DNA of 64,000 nt from Lineus longissimus (lineage: Eukaryota; Nemertea; Pilidiophora; Heteronemertea; Lineidae). The position numbers were made by a program, and so were the translations under genes. The stretch spans positions 17,344,039 through 17,408,038 of the forward strand of contig NC_088317.1 of assembly GCF_910592395.1 (NCBI RefSeq), given 5' to 3'. This document shows positions 1-12,603 of this stretch, in pieces (positions within the stretch are counted from its first letter, which is position 1; each line of letters begins with the position of its first letter). The notes under the pieces are model-generated. The model saw only the letters and a program-made list of their open reading frames with translations. It was not told the origin of the DNA and searched no databases.

Positions 1-3000
1 GGGGTGTGATCTACTGCTTTAGGAATCTGACTCATAATTCAAAAGTCATGGGCTCAAACACTGTATTGTTTGATTAGTTTACTAAAAAGGAGCACTGTCA
101 CTGGCTGTATTTGCATCATCGCACTGGTGGCGAAAGCCCGTCTTGAGAAGAAGCCCCAAGTTGGTTTATGCCAGAGAGATGGACCGGCATCGGCTGATGC
201 TCTACCCCCCTTGCTGTGCGAGTCGTTTTGCAAGCTGTTCTTGTACTGTAGCACTGGCTGTGTGGCAAGGTTTCTCTACTCTTTTGCGATGACCCCAAAG
301 GTCCTTTTCAGTTCTACAGATCAACAGTGCTACAACCCCACTGAGCTCGGTCACTTCTCACATCTCAATCAAAGTATAATGCATCAACCAAACTGAGTCA
401 GATAAGCCAGATATCAGATTTCGTATGATCTTCTGCTCATAGTTCATGACTCATCACCGTGATTTTGCACCACTGATTTGATGAATTGGCACTTGAGTCA
501 TTGACGCGAGGCATTGAGGAATCGAGGCATTGATGATCACTCAGATTGACAGGAGTCTGCCATTTGATGAGTCATAGCACTAACAAGCATGATGGACAGG
601 TGGTATCAGTTCTGTCCGCTTTCTAGTGAGTGTTGATTACAGTAATAAATGATTTTCAATGATTCTGTTTGGAGAAGTGATGATCTTATGGGAAGCCATT
701 TTCATATGAGAAACCAACACATCTCATGCCTAAAATTTCCCTTTTAGTAGTTAGCTGCAACTAATTTTTGCAGGAAACAACCTCTCATTTTCTCATGGGA
801 GTCCAACATCCTGAATTGTGGCCAGCATACTCGCATCATCCGGTAAACACAAGTCCTGCAACGTTTTTAAAAGTCAGACTTCTAACATCGCTTTGTAGCG
901 GTTGATATTGGAAGACAGACAAAATGGCTGACTGAACTAAACCAGAAGTGATACCTTTGACCGAGTCGCCAGTGTGTGCATCAAAATGCTATTAACTCAG
1001 GTTGGCAACAGACACACGTCACATCATCACGGAGCAGTCATAATGAGATGGCCGTAAATGGCTGAACGCACCAACCTACACGCACCACTTCTTTTAATCG
1101 ATGGCGTAAATTCACGGCTGGTGAACAGGGGGCTTTGAAAGCAGAAATCACGCTTACTGAGTCACAGTCAGTCTGCAAGATCAGTCAGAAAGGATTTTAT
1201 GATTCTCGGCTTTAAGCGCCAGTCTATCACTACATGATTTTATGAGATAATCCCATGTTATTGCATGGCAATCATGTTTCGTGACACAATGTTATGTGTT
1301 ATGATGTGTCGTGATTTGGGGAGTGTGTCAGCAATGAGGTTATAGAGTACCAGAGTCCAGATTTGCTTTTTCTGCCAAGAAGGAGGTCACAGCTGTGTAT
1401 CCTGACATTCCAATGGTGTGGGTCTGTTTGGAGGGAGTTTTTAATGAAAATATCATACATGATCTCTTCCCCATGTTTTCCCTCTAAGAAAGCTCCAAGA
1501 CTCCCAAGTACTTTTTCAGGACAGCCTGCGCCGTCTATCGATAAGTGCCAAAGACAGAACTTGTCTGAGAAATATTGTCAAAACCTGCTGACATGACCAT
1601 TCATTTGAGAGCTCTTGGTCAGCACAGTCATATGTTGCCATTTGTGTCACGATTATTTCTATTTTGAGGAAAACTACAACATTCAGATTTTTCTCTCAAA
1701 ACTTTGACATCCCTGAAAGGGTTAACTTACATAATACACTAGTCGTTGCCATACTGATATACCCTGCTAACAGAAAAGTCATACTCGCTTACTTCTTCTT
1801 TATATGTGCCTGCCAACAAACCTCCCAGAAGACCTCATACCAAATTGCTTTTTCTGCCAATACGCCAGCAAAAATCACACAAGTCGTGACAACACAATCG
1901 CTCTTTCCCTAAAGCAACATCTAAAGGTCAGAGGTCACTCAATGGACAATATCCAAAGGCTATCTCAGCGATTGCATGAATGCCATTTTTTTCACGCTTG
2001 CTTGGCAGGTCGAGATTTTTATGGGTTTCCCAATTCCCAGTTTTGTAACATGTACTGACGTCGTCTTCAGATTGGACAAACATTTTTCAGAAGTGGACGT
2101 ATTCACTAGATGTACTTCCCCATAATTCAAAATCATCTGAAGATCTTTGTTACAAGATCAATATAGAACAGACTAGAATGTAAGTTGAAGTTATCATGTA
2201 GATATCATTGTCACGTCTTTTATCTGCAGCTACTTGTAACAATATTGATCAACATCAACACCCACTGGACAAGGCAACATTGAATTTCTGTAGCAGCATC
2301 ATGTAGCATCTCATTATACAAGTCTCCAAGCGATTAGTCAAGATTACTGGAAAAGCAAAACTGGTTTGCCAAGCAACTGACCAGTTTAAGATGCAGCCAA
2401 GTCTGAATTCATGGTGAGGAGTTGGCCAAGTCAAGGAAGTCACAGCAAAGAGCTGGATGCAAGTATTCATGCCCAGCACCTCCAATAGGGCACATGTCAA
2501 ACACCAATCACCTTGGGAGTATTGCAATATCATTTTATGGGAGCAGTATTTACCATTTCTCCCTCCAAACTGAACACATAGCCTTCATGATGAGCTGTTG
2601 CCTCATCAGGCTAAATCAGCCAGTTTGCTGAAACGCCATTTGCGCATCGTGTGTAAATTGACCGCCCTTGCCCAGGAAACCATTACTTCCATTGTCAATA
2701 CTATCGACTGCCCAGATCCGTACGCCATTTGCCGTGTGTCTCACATAATTCACGCAAACCTTTGATGTCAACAATACGATTGCCATTGAGAATATCAAGA
2801 GACATCGAAAACTTTCAAACAATAGTGTTTTGAACCGCAAATAAGCATCCATAGCTTCTATTGCAGAGGTCAGTATAAGCCCTGTACCCCAGCTGCAAGC
2901 CTCTCTGTTTACTTACTTAGTCCGCTTTATGCCAAGAGAGCAGATATCTTAAATCTTCTATCTCCATCCTGTTCGGTCGGCAGCCTGTCTCACAAGCCTC

Positions 3001-6000
3001 TTTACTGTCTGGCCCTAGTCACGTTATTACCGGTAGCCAAAACCGACAGTGTCAATATTATCTGTCACAAGACCAAAGTGTCATCAGCCGTGTGTCCTGC
3101 CAATCTTTGATGACCACAATATGATTAGAGTCCCCACTGATCACATCGAGGCGCATCAAAAGGTTTTTAACCACGATGCCTTTGGCGCTGAAACAAATGG
3201 ATCTTTCCGTGATGGGAAGGAAATGATCTTGAGACCCCTCAGGGAGGTATTACCTTCAGTCTTGCAACATGTGGCTTTGAGTGTGAGGCAAATGAGACAG
3301 CAACTTGTTCCACTCTAATAAGATTATCGACCTCAAAGGGGACCCCATCAAAATATCTGACATTACCTGTCTTGACCACCAAGAATACTTGCAGGAGGAT
3401 CCGAAGATGACAAGTTTGGCCGTGGAAAATCAATCTGCCTGAACCCAACCAATCCTGTTGTTAATAAAGTATAGCAAGATGGGGTTATCGCTTCTTTACC
3501 CAACATTGCACAAAGTGACAGACAGCTTCATTTTTCAGAGTAGTGTTATATCGACCGTGAACATTGGTGTAATGAAACCCATCGATCGTAGGAACGTACG
3601 CTTGCCAGTCGATCATTTTTGTGTAAGAATTTTTGTACGGCAAGGTGCGAGAAAGTTATAATCAAGAATACCATGCTGGAGGTCGTAAGGTAACCCCTTC
3701 GATGATGTTGAACAGCGGCTGATTTATAAGGTAACCAGAAAATCAGCCGTTCATCTGGTTTTGAATTTGGGTCTTGGTTTGAAATTAGTAGATTTCACCG
3801 CAGGTAGTGTCTTAGTAGATTTCACCGTTGCATAGCTTCAACCGAGACCACGCCAGATTCTCTGATGGCGCACTTGTGGCTGGTCGCCAGGGCTTGACAT
3901 CCGGATGGCAGCAACGCGGCGACGTCATGACATCATTTACGTTATAGCCAATCGTGATGAGTTGATACGATGACGCCACAGACAGAGTTAGATCGAGCAA
4001 GGCATACAGATGGTGGTCTTGTTCTACGAACGACAGGAAAATCTTGCCTTACATTTACTAGAATAGATGCAGAGTTTCTTATCACCTTGCCAGTAGCACT
4101 CTTGTTATAGAGTTACAACAAATCCCACAATATAGAGAAGCAGATTTTATAAAATAAATGCTTCAGGCATCTAGGCACTAATACAGTCGTGACATTTTAC
4201 TTCCATCAGTTCTCACCAATGTTTGTTGATATACTTACCTGAGGTGTGTTATTGTCAGAAGTTTTTACATCAATTTTTGTGAGAAAATTGACACAATATC
4301 AATAAACACATAACATTTCATTATGCTGGCTCATTAGTAGCAAGCTATTACACTAGTCTAACAGCATATTTTAACATTTGGCCTAACCTATGCCCTGTTG
4401 TTTGAAACAACTTTCGTCCCCAATGCTGGTGTTGGTGTAGTAAACTTGCCATTAAGTCTTAAGGTTCAACTGAATGAGACAAATAATGCCAAGTCATTGA
4501 TGCCAAGATGCTGTCCAGGGACAAATCAGTTTACAATTTGTGTCCATCGACCCCCTTGGCGAAATAGAGGTCGTGTGGTTGATTTTTAATAGGTCGAGTG
4601 TAGCCTCTTGTCATGGACACCTATGCTAGGAGGACACCCTTTCAATTAGAGACAAGCATGATTTCACCAAAGATTTTCTACTATGTCTGTCGTAAACGCC
4701 CTTTAGCCAGTCGATACATTGCAACCTCATTACCATTCAAGGGCTGGAGCAAACAAGGGCACGAGGATGAGATTTAGCAGATTACTGTCGGGTAATTGGT
4801 AAGAATATAAGCGCCACAAGGATCACGTGCTACCCCGGAGGCAGTTCATCCAATAATGATCGAACATACTTACAGTTTATTAGGTTGGCTGCCTTGTCAT
4901 TCAAGTGTCGAGCATGATCAACTCTTGTCTTATTAGGAGAAGACTCATAGCACACGCAGGGAGGGTTCTTGCCCAACGACTTTAAGAACTAACTGGAGCT
5001 GGTGGCAAAAAGAATCAACAACCCTGGAGTGATCTGGGGGGGGGGGGGGGTAAACTCTCTGACGCAGGGACAGAAAAGGCATTTAAAAGTTTGCTGTGAG
5101 TCTCTGTAACCAACGACATGCATACCCTTGACAAAGGGAGACATCTTAGAGGGAAAGACATGGTAATACCATTAGAGTTAGAGATGAAAGGCCCGACCTT
5201 GTAGTAAACAGGAGATGGCTGACTTCATTATCCTACAAACCCTATTGATGAACCCTCCTCATAAAGAGAGGCTTGATCACCATCTACAAAGGAGGGGATC
5301 TGAGCGGATTGGACATTCACGGTATTAGCGACAGAAAAGAAATTCGAGGTCAGAAAGTTGGGATATTCTGTTTCAGCTAGGTCCGAAGTGTTGAATATTG
5401 TTAGACATACACTGGCTCAAGGGTCAATGATGTACTAGAGGACTTATACAGTCACCTACCTTACTTAGTGTCTTTGTAACCCCCTGACAAAATGCGTCCC
5501 CAGGAATAGATGGACACAGTATTCAATAACAACCATAAGATGTTCAGGTGAAAGTCAAGACTATCATTGTCAAGGAAAGATGAGATGAGTTGACACTTCA
5601 TTAGTCGTGGTAACGAACCCTCCTCCTGACTAACAATCAGGCCAGTCAGTGCCAAACCAATATTGGAGAAACAGAACTGTCATATTTCCCAAGAGTGAGA
5701 CTACAAGTTGATACTCTTGATTACTTTAAACAGCACTAAAAGGTCAACAACACACAGAAAATCTGACTCCGTCTTGAAAGCCACTAGGGAAGTTTACAAA
5801 TCAATGAGGCAGTGGCCTAATGGAACTCTTCGAGAAATCACATTGACGCCAGCGTCCTCCAATAAAGTGTCTGTTCTGACAGATGTATTTGCCAATACCG
5901 ACAGGCTGGCTACGCCAATCGTTTTGTTTTTCGTATAAGTCAATTTGTTTGTGATGAAATCACGTGAGCCAGTTACGGCTTTTATAATGTATGGAGAACA

Positions 6001-6690
6001 ATACATTGGTTGAATGAAGTTTGATTTGACCTCTATATTCTGCACACCTCTCCATTCGGGACAGCATTCGTCAGTTCCAATGGTGTCCTTAATAGGGAGG
6101 TTCGACGTTAAAGGAAGCAATCTACACTATAATGAATCTGAATTAAAGTTCTTCTTTCTTAATTGGCAAAAGGAAACACGTCGCTGGCTTAATTGGCGAA
6201 TAAATAAATGGAATATAAAAATCCCCAAGTAAGTTTCCTCTGATGTTCTTCAATTTCCTGTCGTCAAAGTATCAGCTCTAATAGCAATATACTACAGAAA
6301 GTACCGGTACTTAAAGTAGTTCACCATCTCAAAGGCATCCTCAGATGTTTTAATTAATGAGTAGATCAGTTTGATAAATACTTTGAGTCGAGGAGAGATG
6401 TAGAATTTCTCATTAGGTTTAGGGCAGATGCTTTAGCTGCTAATGGGTATGCGATTGGAAAGTATTATTTTTTGCAACTTCAAAGTAAAATATAATTGGG
6501 GTTTTAAGATTTGATACATTCGAACTGATGACACATCTGAATATTTGTAGCGGTTATGATGAGCCTCATAGGCTGGTGATAAACACTGGCTACCTCGCAA
6601 TAGGGCTGGGGATTCCAGGATTGTATTTCTGGATGCGCCAGGGTGGCTTTCAAGGAACTAGAAGTCAAAAGGCCAATATCTCAGCTGGCG
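1..6690. other. Intergenic, no recognisable gene
   Basis: I see no exon with convincing splice sites and family resemblance here. Open frames are short and overlap on both strands. A run of 15 G occurs at about 5036-5050. Short frames on both strands around 2.6-3.45 kb are the longest-looking candidates but match nothing I recognise. Confidence 0.5.
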
Positions 6691-6696
6691 CCTTAA

Positions 6697-7046
6697 GGTA
6701 GCAGCACGTGGAAACAGTCATCCTGCCTTTCAGGAGGAGAAATCCCTGAAGAGTGACACCACCAAAGGTAGCAGCACATGGAAACAGTCATCCTGCCTTT
6801 CAGGAGGAGAAATCCGTGAAGAGTGACACCACCAAAGGTAGCAGCACGTGGAAACAGTCATCCTGCCTTTCAGGAGGAGAAATCCGTGAAGAGTGACACC
6901 ACCAAAGGTAGCAGCACGTGGAAACAGTCATCCTGTCTTTCAGGAGGAGAAATCCCTGAAGAGTGACACCTCCAAAGGTAGCAGCACGTGGAAACAGTCA
7001 TCCTGCCTTTCAGGAGGAGAAATCCGTGAAGAGTGACACCACCAAG
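6697..7046. repeat. Tandem repeat, 5 copies of 70 bp
   Basis: Units begin at 6697, 6767, 6837, 6907 and 6977 with GGTAGCAGCACGTGGAAACA and differ by only a few substitutions (CATG for CGTG in the second, CCGTG for CCCTG in several, CTCC for CACC in the fourth). The period is exactly 70. It is not a multiple of three, so the open frame across it on the minus strand is a by-product. Near-identity suggests recent expansion. Confidence 0.95.
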
Positions 7047-7059
7047 TGTAAGCAACCCC

Positions 7060-7880
7060 CACAATACAGCAACAGATGTGAATCATACATAATTTACATC
7101 AAACAAGTACGGAATACTTATCGACAAACTTAGAAAACGTGTCACCTGCTTAGTGCAGTATTACTCTCAATTATAGAACAAGTACTCTTAGGTGACTGCT
7201 TCACTCATTAGAAAACAGTCAAATATCTGCTTCTTAGCCAAAAACTGTTAGCCTGATTCTCATATTGTATAAATATTAGTAACATGATACCTGGTACATA
7301 ATTTTGGAGGAGAATATTCCACTTATGAAGATCTGCTAGACATTTTAGGGCAGAAACTATATAATTGACCTCATTCTGACATTGATCAATTCTGACTTTG
7401 ACTGATAGGACTCAATCACAAGGCGCAGTGATTGGTTTTCTAATGATCTTTGATGGCAGATCTCCTTATCCAAATTTGAAATCAGGATACCAGTTTGATA
7501 GGGCTTACTTCAAATCTTGTTCTTTGTAGCAAATAAAGGGACCGAGATGCATGAATGTGACTGACTGAAGGGAAGACCTGGATTATTTCTTAGATTATAT
7601 TTGACACAAAACCCTTTAATCCTAAACATAACCACATTTTGTGTCACATTCTTCTCCAGCATTTGTTCTTCATAGATAATTTACTTGTTGGATAACCTTC
7701 AACAGTTACCTTTGTCAGCATAATATGCTGCCTAAACTGACCTGCCAATAAAAACATCTCGGCAACTGATACTGACTAATGTTTCTTGGGTAGCCTTCAA
7801 CATTTGTCAGACCACCCAAAACTGCCAAGCTGATGAGATCTTCTCATTGGCTGATTCTGACTTTCGATCGATAGGATTCA
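7060..7880. other. Intergenic, nothing recognised
   Basis: AT-rich, non-repetitive sequence with no exon I can support. Confidence 0.4.
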
Positions 7881-7888
7881 ATCATCAG

Positions 7889-8128
7889 TCAATGTGATTG
7901 CCTTCTTGATGAAGTTAGAAAGTCAATCTCCCCAACCGGATCCAAGATCAAGACATCTGACACGGTGTACTTGATCCTTGTCAGCCTTTCTTCAAAGATT
8001 GGAGCAATGTCACTGGAGCTTGTAACAGATGCCCAAGGCCTGGTGTTGGTCTTTTGCTCGAGTTTTGAGTAAACAAGTCCACAGCTTGTTACAAATCCCA
8101 CGATACCCCTGTTGGCATTGTCAAAGAC
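7889..8128 (-). CDS. Possible terminal exon of an unrecognised gene
   Basis: On the minus strand an acceptor (TTTGCAG, about 8129-8135) is followed by an open stretch of about 79 codons that starts VFDNANRGIVGFVTSCGLVY and ends in TGA at 7889. Mixed third-position use and evenly spread hydrophobic residues look more like coding sequence than the neighbouring frames do. I do not recognise the family and could not find partner exons. It could be a last exon, a relic, or chance. Confidence 0.25.
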   Translation of the reverse strand, partial: VFDNANRGIVGFVTSCGLVYSKLEQKTNTRPWASVTSSSDIAPIFEERLTRIKYTVSDVLILDPVGEIDFLTSSRRQSH

Positions 8129-8799
8129 CTGCAAACACATAGGAAACAGACTTGCATCTCAAACTTGTCAAAAGCAACAAATATGAATCTGCAGCTTGCA
8201 ACCGTATGCAATAGGAAAACTTGAACCCGTACTTTAATTTGTCAAGTTATGGCAGGCTTTAAATTTTCTATAACAATTCATAATCCCATCGAAAATGCTG
8301 AGAATGGCATCTGAGGAGCAATGGTGGAGCATTTTTGAACCACAGGAATAAGATTTCCCATTCGGGTACAAAAGGCTGACAAGGGGTCTAATTTCATTGG
8401 TCCATCTTTTATGTCTTGTCTTATCTGCTTGCCCCGACCAATCGAGCTCATCACCGAGTCCACACAACAATCAGTTTATATTAGGTCTACGCATATTGAT
8501 GGTCCCGGAGATCGATTCTGATGTCTGGGGTCAGTCATGTGAGGGAAGTTATCATCCATAGGAGTAATACGACATTGTTAAAGGATTATTTATGGAGCGA
8601 GGACAGAACGTGTCAGATTACATTGGCTTCACCTTTTCATGGCTTCGAGACAGGAGTAGAGTCAATTGATTTCATTTCCGAGAACCTTGGGAGACTGGGG
8701 GGGAGGGGGTGGCAAGAAGGATGGAAAGAATTTCATCAAAAGGTACTAAGAGTAACTCAGGATCCGTACTTGATATCAGTTTTCAATAGATTTGAGATT

Positions 8800-9010
8800 T
8801 GAACCCCTGGTTGCCAAGTGGTGAATTAGATCAGGCTGTTTCTCTGCAGCTCTGAGGTCACCAGGCTTGGTTGTACATATGAACAAAGTCTGATGTCAAT
8901 AATTTCAGCAGTTGCTCCCCTGGTGGCCAAGTGGTGAATCAGATCAGACTCTGACATCGGAGTTTACTCGGCCTGGGGGTACATTTGAAATAGTTTGATG
9001 GCAATAAGTA
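8800..9010. repeat. Fragments of the CCCCTGGTGGCCAAGTGGTG repeat
   Basis: Two pieces (about 8805-8870 and 8915-8990) share the phrase cccctggtggccaagtggtg followed by aatcagatc with the composite repeat at 17.8-19.0 kb. They are decayed fragments of that dispersed family. Confidence 0.7.
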
Positions 9011-9197
9011 AGCAGTTTAAATAAGAGACGTACTGCAAGTTTCCCTTGGCCTTCCATGTCTCAATAAAGTGACCACCTGATATAGATGAGCAAAAACACG
9101 ATTATGTTCAGTAGAAGTAACGTTCCTGGTCAGCAATCACGACCAATCAGAACCTCAATTAATCTAGCAGACACGAACAATTTGTCGCGAGGCAGTT

Positions 9198-9560
9198 TAT
9201 GACCTTTGCTATTAGGACCATTTACCAGATTGGAGCCAGGGGGCTGTTCTGAAGGAAATGGTTGCAGCAGTCAGACAACGCAACCCTTTCCAATGAATCG
9301 ATATGCTGGGGAGCCTGGTAGCACACTGGTTGAAGTGCCGGATGTTTTGACCAAGAGGTCATGATACGCTAATTACTTGAACATGAACAGTTTCTTCGGA
9401 AGCCGTTTGTGATCTCAGCTATTAGGGCCGTTTACCAGATTCGTGCCATGGGGCAGACTTTACAAAAATGGTTGTGGCAGTCAGAGAGTGCAACTCTTTC
9501 CAATGAATCGATATCCTGGGGAGCCCGGTGGCCCAGCGGTTCGAGTACTTCCTCGAGTAT
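9198..9560 (+). repeat. Diverged tandem pair, 210 bp, with tRNA-like end
   Basis: The block starting with attaggaccatttaccaga at about 9210 recurs as attagggccgtttaccaga at about 9420. Each copy ends in a tRNA-like phrase (gagcctggtagcacactggt and gagcccggtggcccagcggt) resembling a pol III A box, so the unit may be a decayed tRNA-derived SINE duplicated in tandem. Confidence 0.7.
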
Positions 9561-9589
9561 CCTTAATTAGCTAGTGGGAAAACGTTGCT

Positions 9590-11200
9590 TGATTACGATA
9601 GAGATTCCGCACTCATCACCGCTAACCAAATCATGCATTCCAATTTCGGTGAAGATGTACTAATATCAACAGAGAATGTGCTGCCATTCACGTATGATTC
9701 CGCCATGGTTCTTATACAAAGGAGGCTATTCGGGATTGATCAGCGGCCAAGCCTGGGAGCTCGAGGGTACAACCCTAATTCACGTGATATTGGCATCTAT
9801 TGATCATCTCAAGAGAGGCCAATGACCCAACTCCAGTACAGCTTAGAAACTATCATATTGGTATCAACAGATGTTAGCCACCCTTCACGTTCTAGTACGC
9901 TATTTAGAGGCCAATGGTCCTCACAAAGGAGTCATTTGGGTCTGATTAGCGGCCAAGCGTGGGGTCTCCAGGGGCTAACCTACTTCACATGATATTGGCA
10001 TCCTTTGTGTGGAAGAGGCAAAGACCCAACTTGTCCAGAAGAGTTCACTAGCTGAAGTGTTCCCTCTAGTCCAACTCATCAGCATAACCTAATTGGCATT
10101 GGCAGTAGCATTCTTGTAAGCCACTGGTATTCAGAGGTCATTGCACCAGACTCTAAGGAGATGATAGAGAATTTACATGCAGTCACGATACACCCCAAAT
10201 TCACGCAATATTCGCATCAATCACTACATGGAAGATGTTACTGACCGATCTTCATTGTGGCTGAGTAACGCAAGAATTGTCAAGTGTTCCCTCTTATCCA
10301 ACATATTAGTATCATCTCTGTATCCTAGTGGACTACTGGTATTTAGAGGTCGTCGCACTAGACAAAAGAGGCAATAGGGGATTCACAAGCAGTCAATATA
10401 CTGCTCCACTTCATGTTATTATCCACATTAATCGATAAGATTATTGAATAGTTTACTGACCAATCTCCGGCCAGCATGGCTCAGTGACGCAAGTGTTCCC
10501 TCTAGTCTGACATATTATTAGTATCACGATATGGAGATTTTCTCAACCTATAGCGCTTCCCAAATGATTTCTGTAGCTGCGACCTTTGACTTAGCCATGA
10601 CGATTAATTGGATAACGCAAATCAGTGGTCACTATCAGTGGCCAATTTCGACTCGAACAAAATTGTTATGTTGTCATATCTGTGCCACTGATGACAGCAA
10701 TAAAAATCACGGTCTGAGATGTAATTTAGTATTCTAGAGGGCATAGCACCAGACAAAGGAGGCTATCGGGAATTCAACGGCAACCAAGCCTGGAAGCTGA
10801 AGCTTAATACAACCATAATTCACATGACATTGGCATTAGTCGATTATAGAGAAGGCTGACCTATCTCCGCTATGACTTCGAAACTCGTAAATTCCGCCAT
10901 GCTCTATCACTGGCATCTTCAGAAATTGCGTCGTGCTGGCCGAAGACTTCTAGTCGCTGTTTTAAGGTAATACAGTTATAGCACCACACAAAGGAAGAAT
11001 GGGACCATGCTCCAATGCCTGAAGATACGGCCCAACTTTACATGACATGGGCACCACTCAACTAGCTATAGCAGAATCACCAAGTGTACTGATAGACATC
11101 GATAAACCTAAAGGAGTCTACAGGGACTTCATCAGCGACCAAACTTGGGAGGTCAAGGATACAACCACACCTATTGATCAAGCACAGAAGAGGCAAATGA
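9590..11200. repeat. Decayed satellite, ~215-bp period
   Basis: A phrase of the form aaaggaggctattcgggatt, then gcggccaagcctgggagctc, then aattcacgtgatattggcatc recurs with many changes near 9718, 9926, 10150, 10362, 10755, 10990 and 11112. Spacing is mostly 205-235 bp with one gap. Intervening text also shares phrases such as cctctagtcca/catatt. No gene is supported inside it. Confidence 0.75.
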
Positions 11201-12424
11201 CCCATCTAGTACCACCTCCACCATGATCTGGAACTCACGCGCTCCCCCACTCCATCATTTTGTATCAACAGATCGTGCTGCCCTTAGCTTCCTATAATGC
11301 CATTAGAGGTTGTTGCATGAAATAAATCAGGTTATAGCGGCAAAGCCTGCCTGCTCAACGATGCACCCTGCTCCTCCAGATCATCGATATTCCACCAGAC
11401 AGAGGCAACTGAGCAACTATATCAAGGAGTCCATGTAATGAGTGGGAAGTAGGGCAATATGTAATTGACATCCTCCACATATCACTTCCATCAGTGATAC
11501 AAGGCGGCAAATGGCTTAGAGCCGTCTGCACTTTTTTTCGTGACAAGCTTCTTCCATTAGGAAGTACCTTCATCACCCCGCACCTTTTTATGCGGTGAAT
11601 GTAATCTAGCCCTTTGGCGGCAAGTCTGGGAGATGGTGCTAATTAATCCTTATAGTCAACTCCTCGATCACATGTCATATCGTCTGGGGAGAAAAGGAAA
11701 TTGACAAATACGACACTTGTCAATTATCGTTCTCGGGCCCAGTTCCACTACAGCGGTGAAAGCGGCAACCCCATAGCTGTCACAGGCGTCGAGGTAATTC
11801 CACAACATGTTGTGAGATAAGAGAGACACCTATGGGTGACTTTGTGTAACTTAATCCGGCCTGCCTGGCTCCTGCCTATAGCCTCCCTTTAAAATGATAA
11901 ATATTGCAGCATACACAATTGGAGAGTAGCGACTTGGTCATTGGCCATAACCCCCCCCCCCCCCCCGTGGCCCCTTCTACTAGCTGCCCCTTCAATTGCT
12001 CTTGTCTTCTGCATTAAAAAACCACTATGATAATACATCCTGGTACATTACAAACCAGAATAAACTGATTGACTTCTTATCAATAGATATATCTCCTCTG
12101 ACTGCATACAAATCTCATATTTACAGACAACTAATAGCTTGATCAATAAGTAGGCTGGCTCTTCCATCAAAATGAACTACAAACGCATCCATAACCATCA
12201 AATCTATGTTAGGTCCTTTGATGAAGGAGAGACGATATCTTTGTGCTCATATATACTGAATCATATAGATTAAGTGGCTCTTAGCTACGATCAGTGAGGC
12301 ACATATCCGGAGCAGTCAGTTTGTCATTGGACCCTATGGAAAGCTCCCCTATCAAAATAAGCTACAAACATATCGATACTCACCAATTCTATGTAAGGTC
12401 CTTTGATAAAGATGAAACGTATCT
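11200..12424. other. Intergenic, with foldback half-element
   Basis: No gene seen. About 11810-11895 carries one arm of a foldback family (gactttgtgtaactt, then cctgcctggctcctgcctat) found more completely at 51.8 kb. A run of 16 C lies at 11951-11966. Confidence 0.5.
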
Positions 12425-12603
12425 GTGACCCGTCACAGCAAAACCAGGCGCATGTCGCTCCGAGCTTGGCAGGTTGAGACAGACTGGTTGTTCATGGCAC
12501 TGTTGTCTGCCTTTTGTGAAATCTAAGTACATCAGTTTCTTTCATTATATCCCGATGTCATGTGGGCTCATCATCTGTGCCTGGTTTTGCTGCGATGGGT
12601 CAC
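12425..12603. mobile_element. Foldback (MITE-like) element, family A, copy 1
   Basis: The ends are inverted repeats: GTGACCCGTCACAGCAAAAC at 12425 and, at the right end, ctggttttgctgcgatgggtcac. Internal text (gcttggcaggttgaga, gactggttgttcat, gccttttgtgaaat) matches the element at 58.8 kb. About 179 bp with no coding capacity, so a non-autonomous DNA transposon relic. Confidence 0.8.

Noticed and set aside
2616-3448. Short frames on both strands near 2.6-3.4 kb
   Set aside because: No recognisable motif, and the frames conflict between strands.
5794-6120. 108-codon minus-strand frame
   Set aside because: No domain, no splice partners, and an overlapping plus-strand frame of similar quality.
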